Shown here piece by piece: positions 16,300 through 24,663 of a stretch of 49,086 nt of DNA; within the stretch, counting starts at the first letter, position 1; every line of letters begins with the position of its first letter. Both the position numbers and the translations under genes were made by a program. The stretch spans positions 11,102 through 60,187 of the forward strand of contig NZ_RZNY01000031.1 of NCBI RefSeq assembly GCF_003994475.1, given 5' to 3'. The notes under the pieces are model-generated. The model saw only the letters and a list, made by a program, of their open reading frames with translations. It did not search any database and was not told where the DNA came from. This DNA comes from Paenibacillus anaericanus (GTDB lineage: Bacteria; Bacillota; Bacilli; Paenibacillales; Paenibacillaceae).

Positions 16300-17322
16300 T
16301 TATGTCGTATTTCTTAACACCAATCGTGTAGGTAAAATTACCTTTTTGGGAAGCAAATCATTTCCGTTGATACGTTCTAACAGAACATCAACTGCGACCA
16401 TACCGATTTCTTTCGTCGGTACATCAATGGTGGATAGTGGTGGATTAGAGTACTTGGATACTTCAATGTTAGATAATCCAATAATGGCTACCTCATTAGG
16501 TACAATAATCCCATTACTATATAAGCCATTTAAAGCTGCCATAGCCATTAAATCACTAGCAGCAAAAAAGGCAGTAGGATAGTTGTTAGTTTTACATAGC
16601 TCAGAAACTTTTTCTATACATACAGCCTCGTCCCACATGCAGTCAATGACCCAATCTGGATTAACAGATAAACCTGCTGCATGCATGGTTGCATAATAAC
16701 CCCGATATCGACTACTTTCTTTTATACTCCTTTTTAATCCTCTTCCGCCAATAAATCCAATTTTGGTGTGCCCTTTTTCGAGAAGATGACTTACAGCCAT
16801 TGTAGCAACATTGTAATGATCATAGCCAATATTATCAATATCGCTGCGATCGGTATCGATCCCAACAATATGTGGAACCTGCTTGCGAAGATATTCATAG
16901 ATTTCGCTATTTAATGTTTCCATTAAGATCAGGCCTGTAATAGATTCGCTGAATGTATTAAACAGCATTTGCTTGTCTTCGAGCTCCGGTCCTGTACGGA
17001 TAAATGAAATGCTATATCCATGACTAAGCAATCGTTCCTCCACACCCGTTAGGATGGACATGAAATATGGATCATTATATTTATTTTTCGTAACGCTCAA
17101 TACACATCCGATTTTAATGTGCGATTTGGTTCCATGCTGCTCTTTGGTTGATGATTGTCGCTTTTGCTTTGAGCTAATCGTGTAGTTTAGTTGTGTAACT
17201 GCCTGCCATACTCGTTCACGTGTTTCATCGGTCATTTTATACTTCGTATCATTGTTTAGTACTCTGGATACTGTGGCAGTGGACACTTTAGCTAAATGAG
17301 CAACATCCCTTATTGTACTCAT
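16300..17322 (-). CDS. LacI family transcriptional regulator
   Basis: 340 residues. The N-terminal helix-turn-helix TIRDVAHLAKVSTATVSRVLNND and the hinge are classic LacI; the effector domain contains IGCVLSVTKNKYNDPYFMSILTGVEE, GLILMETL, KIGFIGGRG and the closing LPTRLVLRNTT. ATG follows AAGGAGAA. It reads away from the seven-gene carbohydrate operon starting at 17662 and most likely represses it, with the imported sugar or a derivative as inducer (inference). A linker insert rich in K, Q and S (residues about 52-70) separates DNA-binding and effector parts. Confidence 0.92.
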   Translation of the reverse strand: MSTIRDVAHLAKVSTATVSRVLNNDTKYKMTDETRERVWQAVTQLNYTISSKQKRQSSTKEQHGTKSHIKIGCVLSVTKNKYNDPYFMSILTGVEERLLSHGYSISFIRTGPELEDKQMLFNTFSESITGLILMETLNSEIYEYLRKQVPHIVGIDTDRSDIDNIGYDHYNVATMAVSHLLEKGHTKIGFIGGRGLKRSIKESSRYRGYYATMHAAGLSVNPDWVIDCMWDEAVCIEKVSELCKTNNYPTAFFAASDLMAMAALNGLYSNGIIVPNEVAIIGLSNIEVSKYSNPPLSTIDVPTKEIGMVAVDVLLERINGNDLLPKKVILPTRLVLRNTT

Positions 17323-17517
17323 AATTGAAAAATTCTCCTTTTACACGTTTTATTATCGTTGGGGTATGTCGAAGAAAGTTATAGAAACATATACGATTTG
17401 TTGAGTAAATTGATAACAAATGTTTAGTTCATATAATCACATAACTACTTTCAATAGTATATCATACTGATTGGGCAATTACCGATATAAAACACAAAAT
17501 ATTTGTTAAATTATCCC

Positions 17518-17545
17518 TTGACTTAATAATGAGGAATGATATGAT
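17518..17545 (+). promoter_or_regulatory. Sigma-A promoter of the DUF4832/Lpl operon
   Basis: TTGACT (17518-17523) and TATGAT (17540-17545) are separated by 16 bases. The predicted start site lies near 17552, about 110 bases upstream of the first gene. It sits in the 339-base divergent region between the LacI gene and the operon. Confidence 0.7.
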
Positions 17546-17555
17546 TACAACATAA

Positions 17556-17566
17556 GTTTACTAAAC
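17556..17566 (+). promoter_or_regulatory. Candidate LacI-type operator
   Basis: GTTTACTAAAC is a perfect odd-centred palindrome lying at about +5 to +15 of the operon promoter, a classical roadblock position. A partial GTTTAGT copy lies near 17418 on the regulator side. Assignment to the adjacent LacI protein is inference. Confidence 0.5.
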
Positions 17567-17580
17567 AAAACTCGATTAAT

Positions 17581-17614
17581 ACGTAACAAAATGCACTTAT
17601 TTAACGTAACAAAA
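17581..17614 (+). repeat. Direct repeat in the operon leader
   Basis: ACGTAACAAAA occurs at 17581-17591 and again at 17604-17614, 23 bases apart (about two helical turns), downstream of the operator candidate. Its function is unknown; the spacing would suit a second DNA-binding protein or loop partner. Confidence 0.5.
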
Positions 17615-17661
17615 AAGCGATCCTTTTATTAAACTCTGACAATGGTTGGGAGAGGTAGAAC

Positions 17662-19002
17662 GTGAGCAAATCGATAACAGTGTACCCTACAATAACGGAT
17701 GAAGTATTAACTAATCCAGGAATTGGATTTATAGTTGCTCCTGGCTTGATGGGTGATCCAGAAGAAGTTCATGATAATAGAGGAGAAAAAAAGGAAAAAT
17801 ACAAGTTTTCAATAGATAGTCAAACCTATAATCATCCTGATAGTAAAGTCAATTTCTGTAGTGTGCGCTGGAGAGAAATAGAAATTGAAAAGGGTGTATT
17901 TAGGTGGGAGGTTCTCGAGGAAAAGCTTAATTATTCTAAGTCCCTTGGATGTACTGCTGTTGTACGTTGTTCACCTTATGCTTTAAGTGAAGAGGATGAT
18001 ATCCCTCTATGGTTTAGAGCGGAAGAACCAGAACAACCAGAATTTCCTTTTTGGCGAGTAGATCCAAATACCTCAAATTATGTAGAGTATTGGTCTAGCT
18101 TCATTAAGAATTTTGCTGCACACTTCGACGGGCATCCCGTTATTAGCTCAATTGACTTAACGATTGTCGGAGCATGGGGTGAAGGCGGAGGAACAGAATT
18201 TCTAAAGGCTGAAGCTATTGAGCAAATTACGGATGCGTATTTAGATGGGTTCAAGGTTACTCCTTTGCAAGCCTTGTTACATGATCCTTTATCATCCAAA
18301 ATCATTACAGATCGTAAAGCCAAGGTTGGATTTCGTGTAGATTGTTTGGGAGATATGGGTGGTTTTCATGGAGATAAGTGGTCTCATATGAATGATTTTT
18401 ATCCTCAAAATATACAAAATTTTGGAATGGCAGATGCTTGGCAGAACGCTCCCGTGTTATTTGAAGCTTGTTGGCATATGAATGATTGGTATGTTCAGGG
18501 TTGGGATATTGATTATATCATTCAAGAAACGCTGAAATGGCATATCAGCTCTTTTAATAGCAAGGGAACGACTGTACCGGAGCCATGGAAAGAAAAAGTT
18601 GAGCAATGGTTGAAGAAGGTGGGATATCGATTTGAGCTAAGAAAGCTTACGTATGATTCAACGGTTAAAGCTGGAGAGCATTTAGCTATTACAGGGCTCT
18701 GGGCCAACGTAGGCGTCGCTCCTATTTATAATCATTATCCACTTGTTATGAGGCTAGTAGGTAAAGATCAAACGTATATCTTGCAGAGTAATGAGGATAT
18801 TCGGTTGTGGTTACCCGAGGAAGACATTCTATGGGAAGAAAGCTTCTTAATTCAGAGTGATGTACTTGAAGGTGAATACATATTGCAGCTCGGCATCGAA
18901 ACGGGCGTGGAAGAAATAGGTAATATTAAGCTTGCTATTGAAGAGAATGTTGATGGTTATTATCCTCTAGGATCCATATCGATTGAAAGGGGAACCGAAT
19001 AA
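17662..19002 (+). CDS. DUF4832-type TIM-barrel protein, probable glycoside hydrolase
   Basis: 446 residues, starting with GTG (AGAGGT six bases upstream), with no signal peptide, so cytoplasmic. Residues about 10-290 look like a TIM-barrel related to GH-A clan enzymes: LTNPGIGF at the start, NFCSVRWREIEIEKGVFRW (GH42-like), and SSIDLTIVGAWGEGGG, where E174 sits where acid/base glutamates occur. PVLFEACWH offers E268 as a possible nucleophile. Residues about 325-446 (ELRKLTYDSTVKAGEHLAITGLWANVGVAPIYN) match the DUF4832 beta-sandwich. Activity is inference. It is first in the operon, under the promoter at 17518. Confidence 0.65.
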   Translation: MSKSITVYPTITDEVLTNPGIGFIVAPGLMGDPEEVHDNRGEKKEKYKFSIDSQTYNHPDSKVNFCSVRWREIEIEKGVFRWEVLEEKLNYSKSLGCTAVVRCSPYALSEEDDIPLWFRAEEPEQPEFPFWRVDPNTSNYVEYWSSFIKNFAAHFDGHPVISSIDLTIVGAWGEGGGTEFLKAEAIEQITDAYLDGFKVTPLQALLHDPLSSKIITDRKAKVGFRVDCLGDMGGFHGDKWSHMNDFYPQNIQNFGMADAWQNAPVLFEACWHMNDWYVQGWDIDYIIQETLKWHISSFNSKGTTVPEPWKEKVEQWLKKVGYRFELRKLTYDSTVKAGEHLAITGLWANVGVAPIYNHYPLVMRLVGKDQTYILQSNEDIRLWLPEEDILWEESFLIQSDVLEGEYILQLGIETGVEEIGNIKLAIEENVDGYYPLGSISIERGTE

Positions 19003-19004
19003 GC

Positions 19005-20297
19005 ATGAGTACTCTAGCGGATTTTAATGAAGCGATTAGCTATTGTGAATTTGATTATTTACCAGAAGGAATAGAAGAAAAATATAAACATTTTGAACTA
19101 AAAAACAAATCAGCATTCATTTCTCGTCATTTTCTTCATGAGATTTTTGAGAAATATCAACTCCCCGAGGCTACTCAGCAATATCTATTAAATGGAATTG
19201 AAGCTATAGAGCAAGATTCCATATTATATCCATTCACTTCATTTTTAGTAGAGGATATGTGTTCTGCACGTAATCGTTGCGATATAGATTTTTATACGAA
19301 TATGACACCAGGGTGTATGAAATCATACGGAGAATTATATTCGTTCTTGTTACTGCTAGCTTGCGTTGCACCATCGATGGAAATGTTAGCAGCGAGAGGT
19401 ATTCCTAAATCATATTATGAGGATATCCCGCACCAACCATTAAAGCTTCAGTTAGATAAAATAGTTCAACACAATGATGCTAGCGTGCATGACTTTGCAT
19501 GGGTTATGAATTTTTATACCTGTTCTATATTTCTATTGGATCGATTTCTGTTTATCCCCTATCAATTTGATGATCATTTCACGATGTATCGACATGTCCA
19601 AACGCAAGAGGTGGTTGCATTACGGCATGCAGGAGAGCAATTTCGGAGTGATGGTCAAAAGGAAGGCATAAATGGTGTTTATGATCTGAATCAATCCTTC
19701 ACCTCTATTTGGAACGAAAGTGAAAAATCGATTACTGCCAATCGAATTAACCCTATGGGCTTCGTAGAGAAGGAGCCGATTACACTCGATAAGAGTCATT
19801 GGAAGCCTGCCCTTATAAAAGGGGACATCCTTCTAGCACTTCATATTCCATCAGGTCCTGGCTACACACCGGATCGATTGAAAACTTCAATGAAGCTGGC
19901 GATTGAGTTATATCGTCATTATTTTCCTGAGTTATCTATACAAGGATTCTGGAGTGCAAGCTGGCTTTATGACTCGCGTTTATCGCTTGTACTTGATAAT
20001 GAGACAAGTAATATCGTAAAAGTGCAAAGACAGTTTTACAATTATCCAACCGATGAAGGCGACAAGATGATCCGTTATGAGATTTTTGGTGATGGGGATG
20101 CAGATCCTGTGCGTGACCAACTTGAATTAACAACCTCATTACAAAAGGCTGCTGCGGAATATATGAAGAAAGGGGCTAGATTTAATTCTTTAAGCATGAT
20201 TGTACTGAAGGAAGATCTCGTAAAAATGGGTCACATGCCGTATATAACGACTGAGGATATACAGAAATTCCATTCTACAGTTGATACTCATTTATAA
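19005..20297 (+). CDS. Acyltransferase domain protein (GNAT_C / DUF5596-like)
   Basis: 430 residues, two bases after the preceding stop codon. The N-terminal part is helical (similar to the NAT_N-type domain). Residues about 275-400 resemble the GNAT_C acyltransferase domain: LALHIPSGPGYTPDRLKTSMKLA, then YFPELSIQGFWSASWLYDSRL and LDNETSNIVKVQRQF, the usual IPSG and SWLLD landmarks. A central MGFVEKEPITLDKSHW links the two. These proteins have no settled substrate. In this operon an acyl transfer to, or removal of acyl groups from, an imported glycan is possible, but that is inference. Confidence 0.6.
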   Translation: MSTLADFNEAISYCEFDYLPEGIEEKYKHFELKNKSAFISRHFLHEIFEKYQLPEATQQYLLNGIEAIEQDSILYPFTSFLVEDMCSARNRCDIDFYTNMTPGCMKSYGELYSFLLLLACVAPSMEMLAARGIPKSYYEDIPHQPLKLQLDKIVQHNDASVHDFAWVMNFYTCSIFLLDRFLFIPYQFDDHFTMYRHVQTQEVVALRHAGEQFRSDGQKEGINGVYDLNQSFTSIWNESEKSITANRINPMGFVEKEPITLDKSHWKPALIKGDILLALHIPSGPGYTPDRLKTSMKLAIELYRHYFPELSIQGFWSASWLYDSRLSLVLDNETSNIVKVQRQFYNYPTDEGDKMIRYEIFGDGDADPVRDQLELTTSLQKAAAEYMKKGARFNSLSMIVLKEDLVKMGHMPYITTEDIQKFHSTVDTHL

Positions 20298-20311
20298 GGA
20301 GCGAAGATAGG

Positions 20312-21415
20312 ATGGGGAAATATTCTCTTGAAAATTATGAGCAATACCCAACAGTTAAAATGCGTCCTAAGCCTATATCGGGTGAACAATTAGATTTGAG
20401 TAAAAGTCAGTTTAATTTTATCACCTTATCGTGGAAAGAATTTGAGCCAGCTAGAGGAGAGTTTAGACTAGAAATTCTTGAGCAGGCATTAAATAAGATC
20501 AGCAATGCGATTCTCATGATCTTTCCAGATCTACCGGTATGGGTGAAAAATCATTCGGATGACTACTCTGACTACTTATCTGCTTTTATCAGAAAAGTAG
20601 GAAGCTATATTGATTCCGATCGACGTCTAAAGGGTGTTGTGATCTCTAACCTAAAAGGGAGCAAGGTAGAATGGAATGCCTATATGGATTCATTTGAAAC
20701 GCTAACTTTGTTTGCTGATTTAAAGAATCATAGCTTGATTCATTATTTAAGAAAGCATAATCGAGTGTTTGGCCTACTGGTTACATGTAACGAGAGCAAT
20801 TGGATCGATTGCTGTGAGTCGTTTGCTAAGTTGAAGCTAAGCAATATTTGGCGACAAAGTCCTGTCATTCTTAATATTACTGATGAGGTTTGTGGACCCA
20901 ATGTTAAGCGAGAAGCGTATCGCTGGCATGCCAGTCTTTCCAATCTAGATTTAGAGTTAGGCTACAATATGACACTACGAAGACTAACTTATCCAGAAAG
21001 TGTATCTAGCCAAGGTAGCTTACCACTTCGTTTTTGGTTTGTGAATACTGGAAGCGCTAGAGTGTATGAGGAGTTTGAGCTATGGGTGCAATTAAAACTA
21101 GAGGATGAGACCTATGAGCTTCTTCTAAATGCTCCAACACAATTATGGTTGATGGGGGATTTGGTGCATAACGAAATTACACAGTTACCAAATATGAAAC
21201 TGGGGCAATATACAGTGAGCGTAGGCCTCTTTCATAAAGACCAATCTTTCATTCAACTTAATATCGATAGCAAGGAAGTTAATGGCTATTATGAAGTAGG
21301 TCTAATTAAGGTAGAGCCTATGAATGAGGATCAGCTTTTAAATATATGGGATAGATATTATCCAGAAGGATATTATCCACTCGAGGATCCTGCAGTTCCA
21401 GAACAGGAATCCTAA
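20312..21415 (+). CDS. Diverged DUF4832-like paralogue, possible non-catalytic protein
   Basis: 367 residues, ATG after AAGGAG. The C-terminal 140 residues (MTLRRLTYPESVSSQGSLP; WFVNTGSARVYEEFELWVQL; VNGYYEVGLIKVE) align with the end of the first operon gene (RKLTYDSTVKAGEHLAI; VDGYYPLGSISIE), so the two are paralogues. The barrel part is shorter. The GEGGG motif is absent, and where the first protein has PVLFEACWH this one has PVILNITDE, replacing the candidate nucleophile glutamate by asparagine. It may be a glycan-binding or regulatory partner. Function not known. Confidence 0.55.
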   Translation: MGKYSLENYEQYPTVKMRPKPISGEQLDLSKSQFNFITLSWKEFEPARGEFRLEILEQALNKISNAILMIFPDLPVWVKNHSDDYSDYLSAFIRKVGSYIDSDRRLKGVVISNLKGSKVEWNAYMDSFETLTLFADLKNHSLIHYLRKHNRVFGLLVTCNESNWIDCCESFAKLKLSNIWRQSPVILNITDEVCGPNVKREAYRWHASLSNLDLELGYNMTLRRLTYPESVSSQGSLPLRFWFVNTGSARVYEEFELWVQLKLEDETYELLLNAPTQLWLMGDLVHNEITQLPNMKLGQYTVSVGLFHKDQSFIQLNIDSKEVNGYYEVGLIKVEPMNEDQLLNIWDRYYPEGYYPLEDPAVPEQES

Positions 21416-21453
21416 AAAACTTAAACAAAATACATATGCTGGAGGTAATAACT

Positions 21454-22713
21454 TTGAAGTTAGCATTAATTGGTGCAGGACAAAGAGGTATGATTTACGC
21501 AGAACAAGCTTATCGAGACTTTGGAATTGCTGCAGTCGTTGAGCCACATGAAGGTAGAAGAAAAGAGGCCTCAGATAAGTTTCAAATTCCTGCGAATAAA
21601 CAATTTACTAGTGTTGATGAGTTCTTTAGTCAAGGCAAAATATGTGATGCCGTCATAATTTCGTCCTTGGATCGTGATCACTATGAGCAGACGATGGTAG
21701 CACTTGACTTGGGCTATGATATTTTACTAGAAAAGCCGATCTCTCCATGCCCTGAAGAATGTATCAAAATTCAGGAGAAGGCAAATATGCTTGGACGTAA
21801 GGTCATCGTATGTCATGTACTTCGATATACAAACTTCTTTTCAGAAATTAAGAAGATTATTGATAGCAATGAGTTAGGTAAGGTAGTTACGATTCAACAC
21901 AATGAAAATATAGGTAATTATCACATGGCGCACTCCTTTGTCAGAGGAAATTGGAGAAGAAGTGATATTTCCAGCCCAATTATTATGCAAAAATCTTGTC
22001 ATGACATGGATATTTTAGCATGGCTTGTAAACAGTGAAGCAAAACGCATTTCTTCTTATGGGGATCTAACCTATTTCAAAGAGGCGAATGCACCAGAGGG
22101 CAGTGCTGAACGTTGCTTAGATTGTCAAGTAGCAGCAGAATGTCGCTTTGATGTTAGAAAGACGTATTTACCTATTGTTGGTAATTGGCCGGCTACAGCT
22201 GTATCTGCTCATCAATCTGAAGAAGGTTTGCTTAAGGAGTTGGAAACAAGCCCATACGGTCGTTGCGTATATCGTACGGATAATGATGTGTGTGATCATC
22301 AGGTGTCAATTATTGAATTTAAAAATGGTGTAAGCGTTACCTTTAATTTGAGTGGCTTTACAAACAAAATGTATCGCAGCCTAAAAATCATGTGTGAGCA
22401 TGGCGAAATTAGAGGGGACGATAGTTCAAATATTATTGAGATTACGAGATTTGCTTCTAATATTGATGCGAAATATGAACAAAGAGTTATTCATCCCGAA
22501 TCTACTATCGGAGGACATAATGGTGGGGATACTGGCTTAATGAATGATTTCTTAGCAAACCTAGGTAACCCAGACTACAATAGTCGCTCTTCAATCGATG
22601 ATTCTGTAGAAAGTCATATTATGGCTTATGCCACTGAAAAGGCAAGATTAACAGGTACAGTAATTGATATTGATCAATTAAAAAGTGAGTTAAAGAGAAG
22701 CGTAGCTTTGTAA
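21454..22713 (+). CDS. Gfo/Idh/MocA family oxidoreductase
   Basis: 419 residues from TTG 21454, which has GGAGG eight bases upstream; the ATG at 21436 precedes that site. The NAD(P) motif IGAGQRG is at the start, followed by ILLEKPISPCPEEC, with the family EKP lysine. The middle carries a cysteine cluster (CLDC-x6-C and later CVYRTDNDVCDH) seen in a subset of this family. HDMDILAWLV supplies the catalytic-region aspartate and histidine. It probably oxidises or reduces a sugar or sugar acid released by the operon's other enzymes. Confidence 0.85.
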   Translation: MKLALIGAGQRGMIYAEQAYRDFGIAAVVEPHEGRRKEASDKFQIPANKQFTSVDEFFSQGKICDAVIISSLDRDHYEQTMVALDLGYDILLEKPISPCPEECIKIQEKANMLGRKVIVCHVLRYTNFFSEIKKIIDSNELGKVVTIQHNENIGNYHMAHSFVRGNWRRSDISSPIIMQKSCHDMDILAWLVNSEAKRISSYGDLTYFKEANAPEGSAERCLDCQVAAECRFDVRKTYLPIVGNWPATAVSAHQSEEGLLKELETSPYGRCVYRTDNDVCDHQVSIIEFKNGVSVTFNLSGFTNKMYRSLKIMCEHGEIRGDDSSNIIEITRFASNIDAKYEQRVIHPESTIGGHNGGDTGLMNDFLANLGNPDYNSRSSIDDSVESHIMAYATEKARLTGTVIDIDQLKSELKRSVAL

Positions 22714-22744
22714 TAGCTTACTTTAATGGAAGAGGAGTGATTTA

Positions 22745-23704
22745 ATGAGTTCGGTCTCCAAAGAATTATCTGATTTACCTCCTAAGTACAGTAAGGGATT
22801 TCTATATGAAATGAAGAAAAATATAATCCTATATTTAATGTGTGTGCCTGCTCTATTAATACTGATTTTATTCAGCTATATTCCCTTTTCGGGCATATGG
22901 ATGGCATTTACAGATTTTAATGTCATTGATGGCATTTTTGGCAGTAAATTCGTAGGACTAGATAATTTTAAATATTTCTTCGCCAAAAACAGTATGGGTT
23001 GGCAGGTCACATATAACACCTTATTTATCAACTTTTTTAGCATTATTCTTGGCATCATTGTTCCTGTCAGTATTGCAATTTTTATAAATGAGATCCGCAA
23101 TAAGACCTACAAAAAAATATCACAAAGTATGATGTTTTTTCCATATTTCATTTCTTGGGTTGTTGTAGGAGCTATCATTTATGGTATTTTCTCTACAGAT
23201 GTGGGCGTAGCTAACAATATTTTAGGATATTTTGGAGTGGAGCCTATTCGATGGTACTCAGAACCAAAGTATTGGAAGACGATTATCATTTTTGCGAGTG
23301 TTTGGAAATGGAGCGGGTATAGCTCTATTCTATATATGGCAGCAATGTCGAACTTTGATAACAGCTTATATGAATCAGCAAAAGTGGACGGTGCGAATAA
23401 GCTTCAGCAAATTTATTATTTAACAATCCCAATGTTAAAGCCAACCATTATCGTATTAACGTTACTAAATGTAGGTAGAATCTTCTACGGAGATTTTGGG
23501 ATGATCTACGGTATTGTTGGTAATAATCCGGTTTTGATTGATGAAGTTACTGTTATTGATATCTACGTATATCAATCTATGCGTACACTTGGGTTTTCAT
23601 ATTCAACGGCCATTGGTCTATTTCAATCTTTAATGGGGCTTATCCTAATTACGTTTGCCAATAAAACAGCTAAGAAAATAAACGATGGGGAGGGTCTATT
23701 CTAA
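22745..23704 (+). CDS. ABC sugar transporter permease (LplB type)
   Basis: 319 residues with six membrane helices and an extended N-terminus. The coupling loop is YESAKVDGANKLQQIYYLTIPML, the EAA-G motif of binding-protein-dependent permeases. NVIDGIFGSKFVGLDNFKYFF and the GDFGMIYGIVGNNPVL segment are typical of LplB-type (polysaccharide/oligosaccharide) permeases. RBS AGAGGAG. It pairs with the next gene; no ATPase is encoded nearby, so an MsmX-like shared ATPase is expected. Confidence 0.88.
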   Translation: MSSVSKELSDLPPKYSKGFLYEMKKNIILYLMCVPALLILILFSYIPFSGIWMAFTDFNVIDGIFGSKFVGLDNFKYFFAKNSMGWQVTYNTLFINFFSIILGIIVPVSIAIFINEIRNKTYKKISQSMMFFPYFISWVVVGAIIYGIFSTDVGVANNILGYFGVEPIRWYSEPKYWKTIIIFASVWKWSGYSSILYMAAMSNFDNSLYESAKVDGANKLQQIYYLTIPMLKPTIIVLTLLNVGRIFYGDFGMIYGIVGNNPVLIDEVTVIDIYVYQSMRTLGFSYSTAIGLFQSLMGLILITFANKTAKKINDGEGLF

Positions 23705-23706
23705 AC

Positions 23707-24600
23707 ATGGGAATTAATAGAGCGCTTGGCGATAAATTAGTTGTGATCATAGCATATTGCTTTATAGGCTGTTTTGCTCTCGTTTGTTTATATCCTCTTT
23801 GGTTAACAGTTAGTGTTTCTTTCTCATCTGAACAGGCAATTGCAAGAAATGGATATTCGTTTCTACCTCAGAGTCCTAGCCTTGATACGTATAAATATAT
23901 TTTTGTGAATAGCGGAATGAGAATTTTGAAGTCCTATGGTATAACGATTTTTGTCACGGTAGTAGGAACGACAAGTGCCTTGCTTATTACTAGTATGATG
24001 GCTTTTGCGCTGTCGCTCAAAAAACTGAAATATCGCAATTTTATTGCATTTATTAGTAATTTTACGATTATTTTCTCATCGGGCTTAATTCCTTGGTATA
24101 TCGTATCTGTTAATTACTATGGCTTAAAAAATAGCATCTGGGCATTAATCCTTCCAGCGGTATTTAGTGTATGGAATATGTTCCTGATGAGAACGTATTT
24201 CTCAAGTATTTCACCGTCCTTATATGAGGCAGCTGAAATTGATGGAGCCAACTATTTCAGGATTTATTTGAAAATAGCTCTACCCTTGAGTAAGACAGCA
24301 TTGTTAACAGTGGGTTTGATGTATGCGCTTTCTTATTGGAATGACTGGTGGCATGCGCTGATCTTTATTAATGATAAGGATCTATTCCCATTGCAATATT
24401 ATCTTTATAACATTTTATCCAATGTAAATGCGATTAGCTCAGGCCGAATTCCATCAGGAGCTTCAGGCAGTATCACTTTACCAGCAGAAACTGTGAAAAT
24501 GGCAATTACAGTGATTACGATAGGACCTATTATTTTTCTTTATCCCTTTGTTCAAAAATACTTTGTGCAAGGCATTATGGCAGGCGCAGTAAAAGAGTAA
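23707..24600 (+). CDS. ABC sugar transporter permease (LplC/YtcP type)
   Basis: 297 residues, six helices. The coupling motif is YEAAEIDGANYFRIYLKIALPLSK. The N-terminal VCLYPLWLTVSVSFSSEQAI and the closing GPIIFLYPFVQKYFVQGIMAGAVKE are hallmarks of LplC/YtcP permeases. It begins two bases after the stop of the partner permease. Confidence 0.9.
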   Translation: MGINRALGDKLVVIIAYCFIGCFALVCLYPLWLTVSVSFSSEQAIARNGYSFLPQSPSLDTYKYIFVNSGMRILKSYGITIFVTVVGTTSALLITSMMAFALSLKKLKYRNFIAFISNFTIIFSSGLIPWYIVSVNYYGLKNSIWALILPAVFSVWNMFLMRTYFSSISPSLYEAAEIDGANYFRIYLKIALPLSKTALLTVGLMYALSYWNDWWHALIFINDKDLFPLQYYLYNILSNVNAISSGRIPSGASGSITLPAETVKMAITVITIGPIIFLYPFVQKYFVQGIMAGAVKE

Positions 24601-24663
24601 AAATCTAATTATATTAGTCCTAAAGGGCTTAATATATATGAACAATTCAAAGGGGGATATTAT

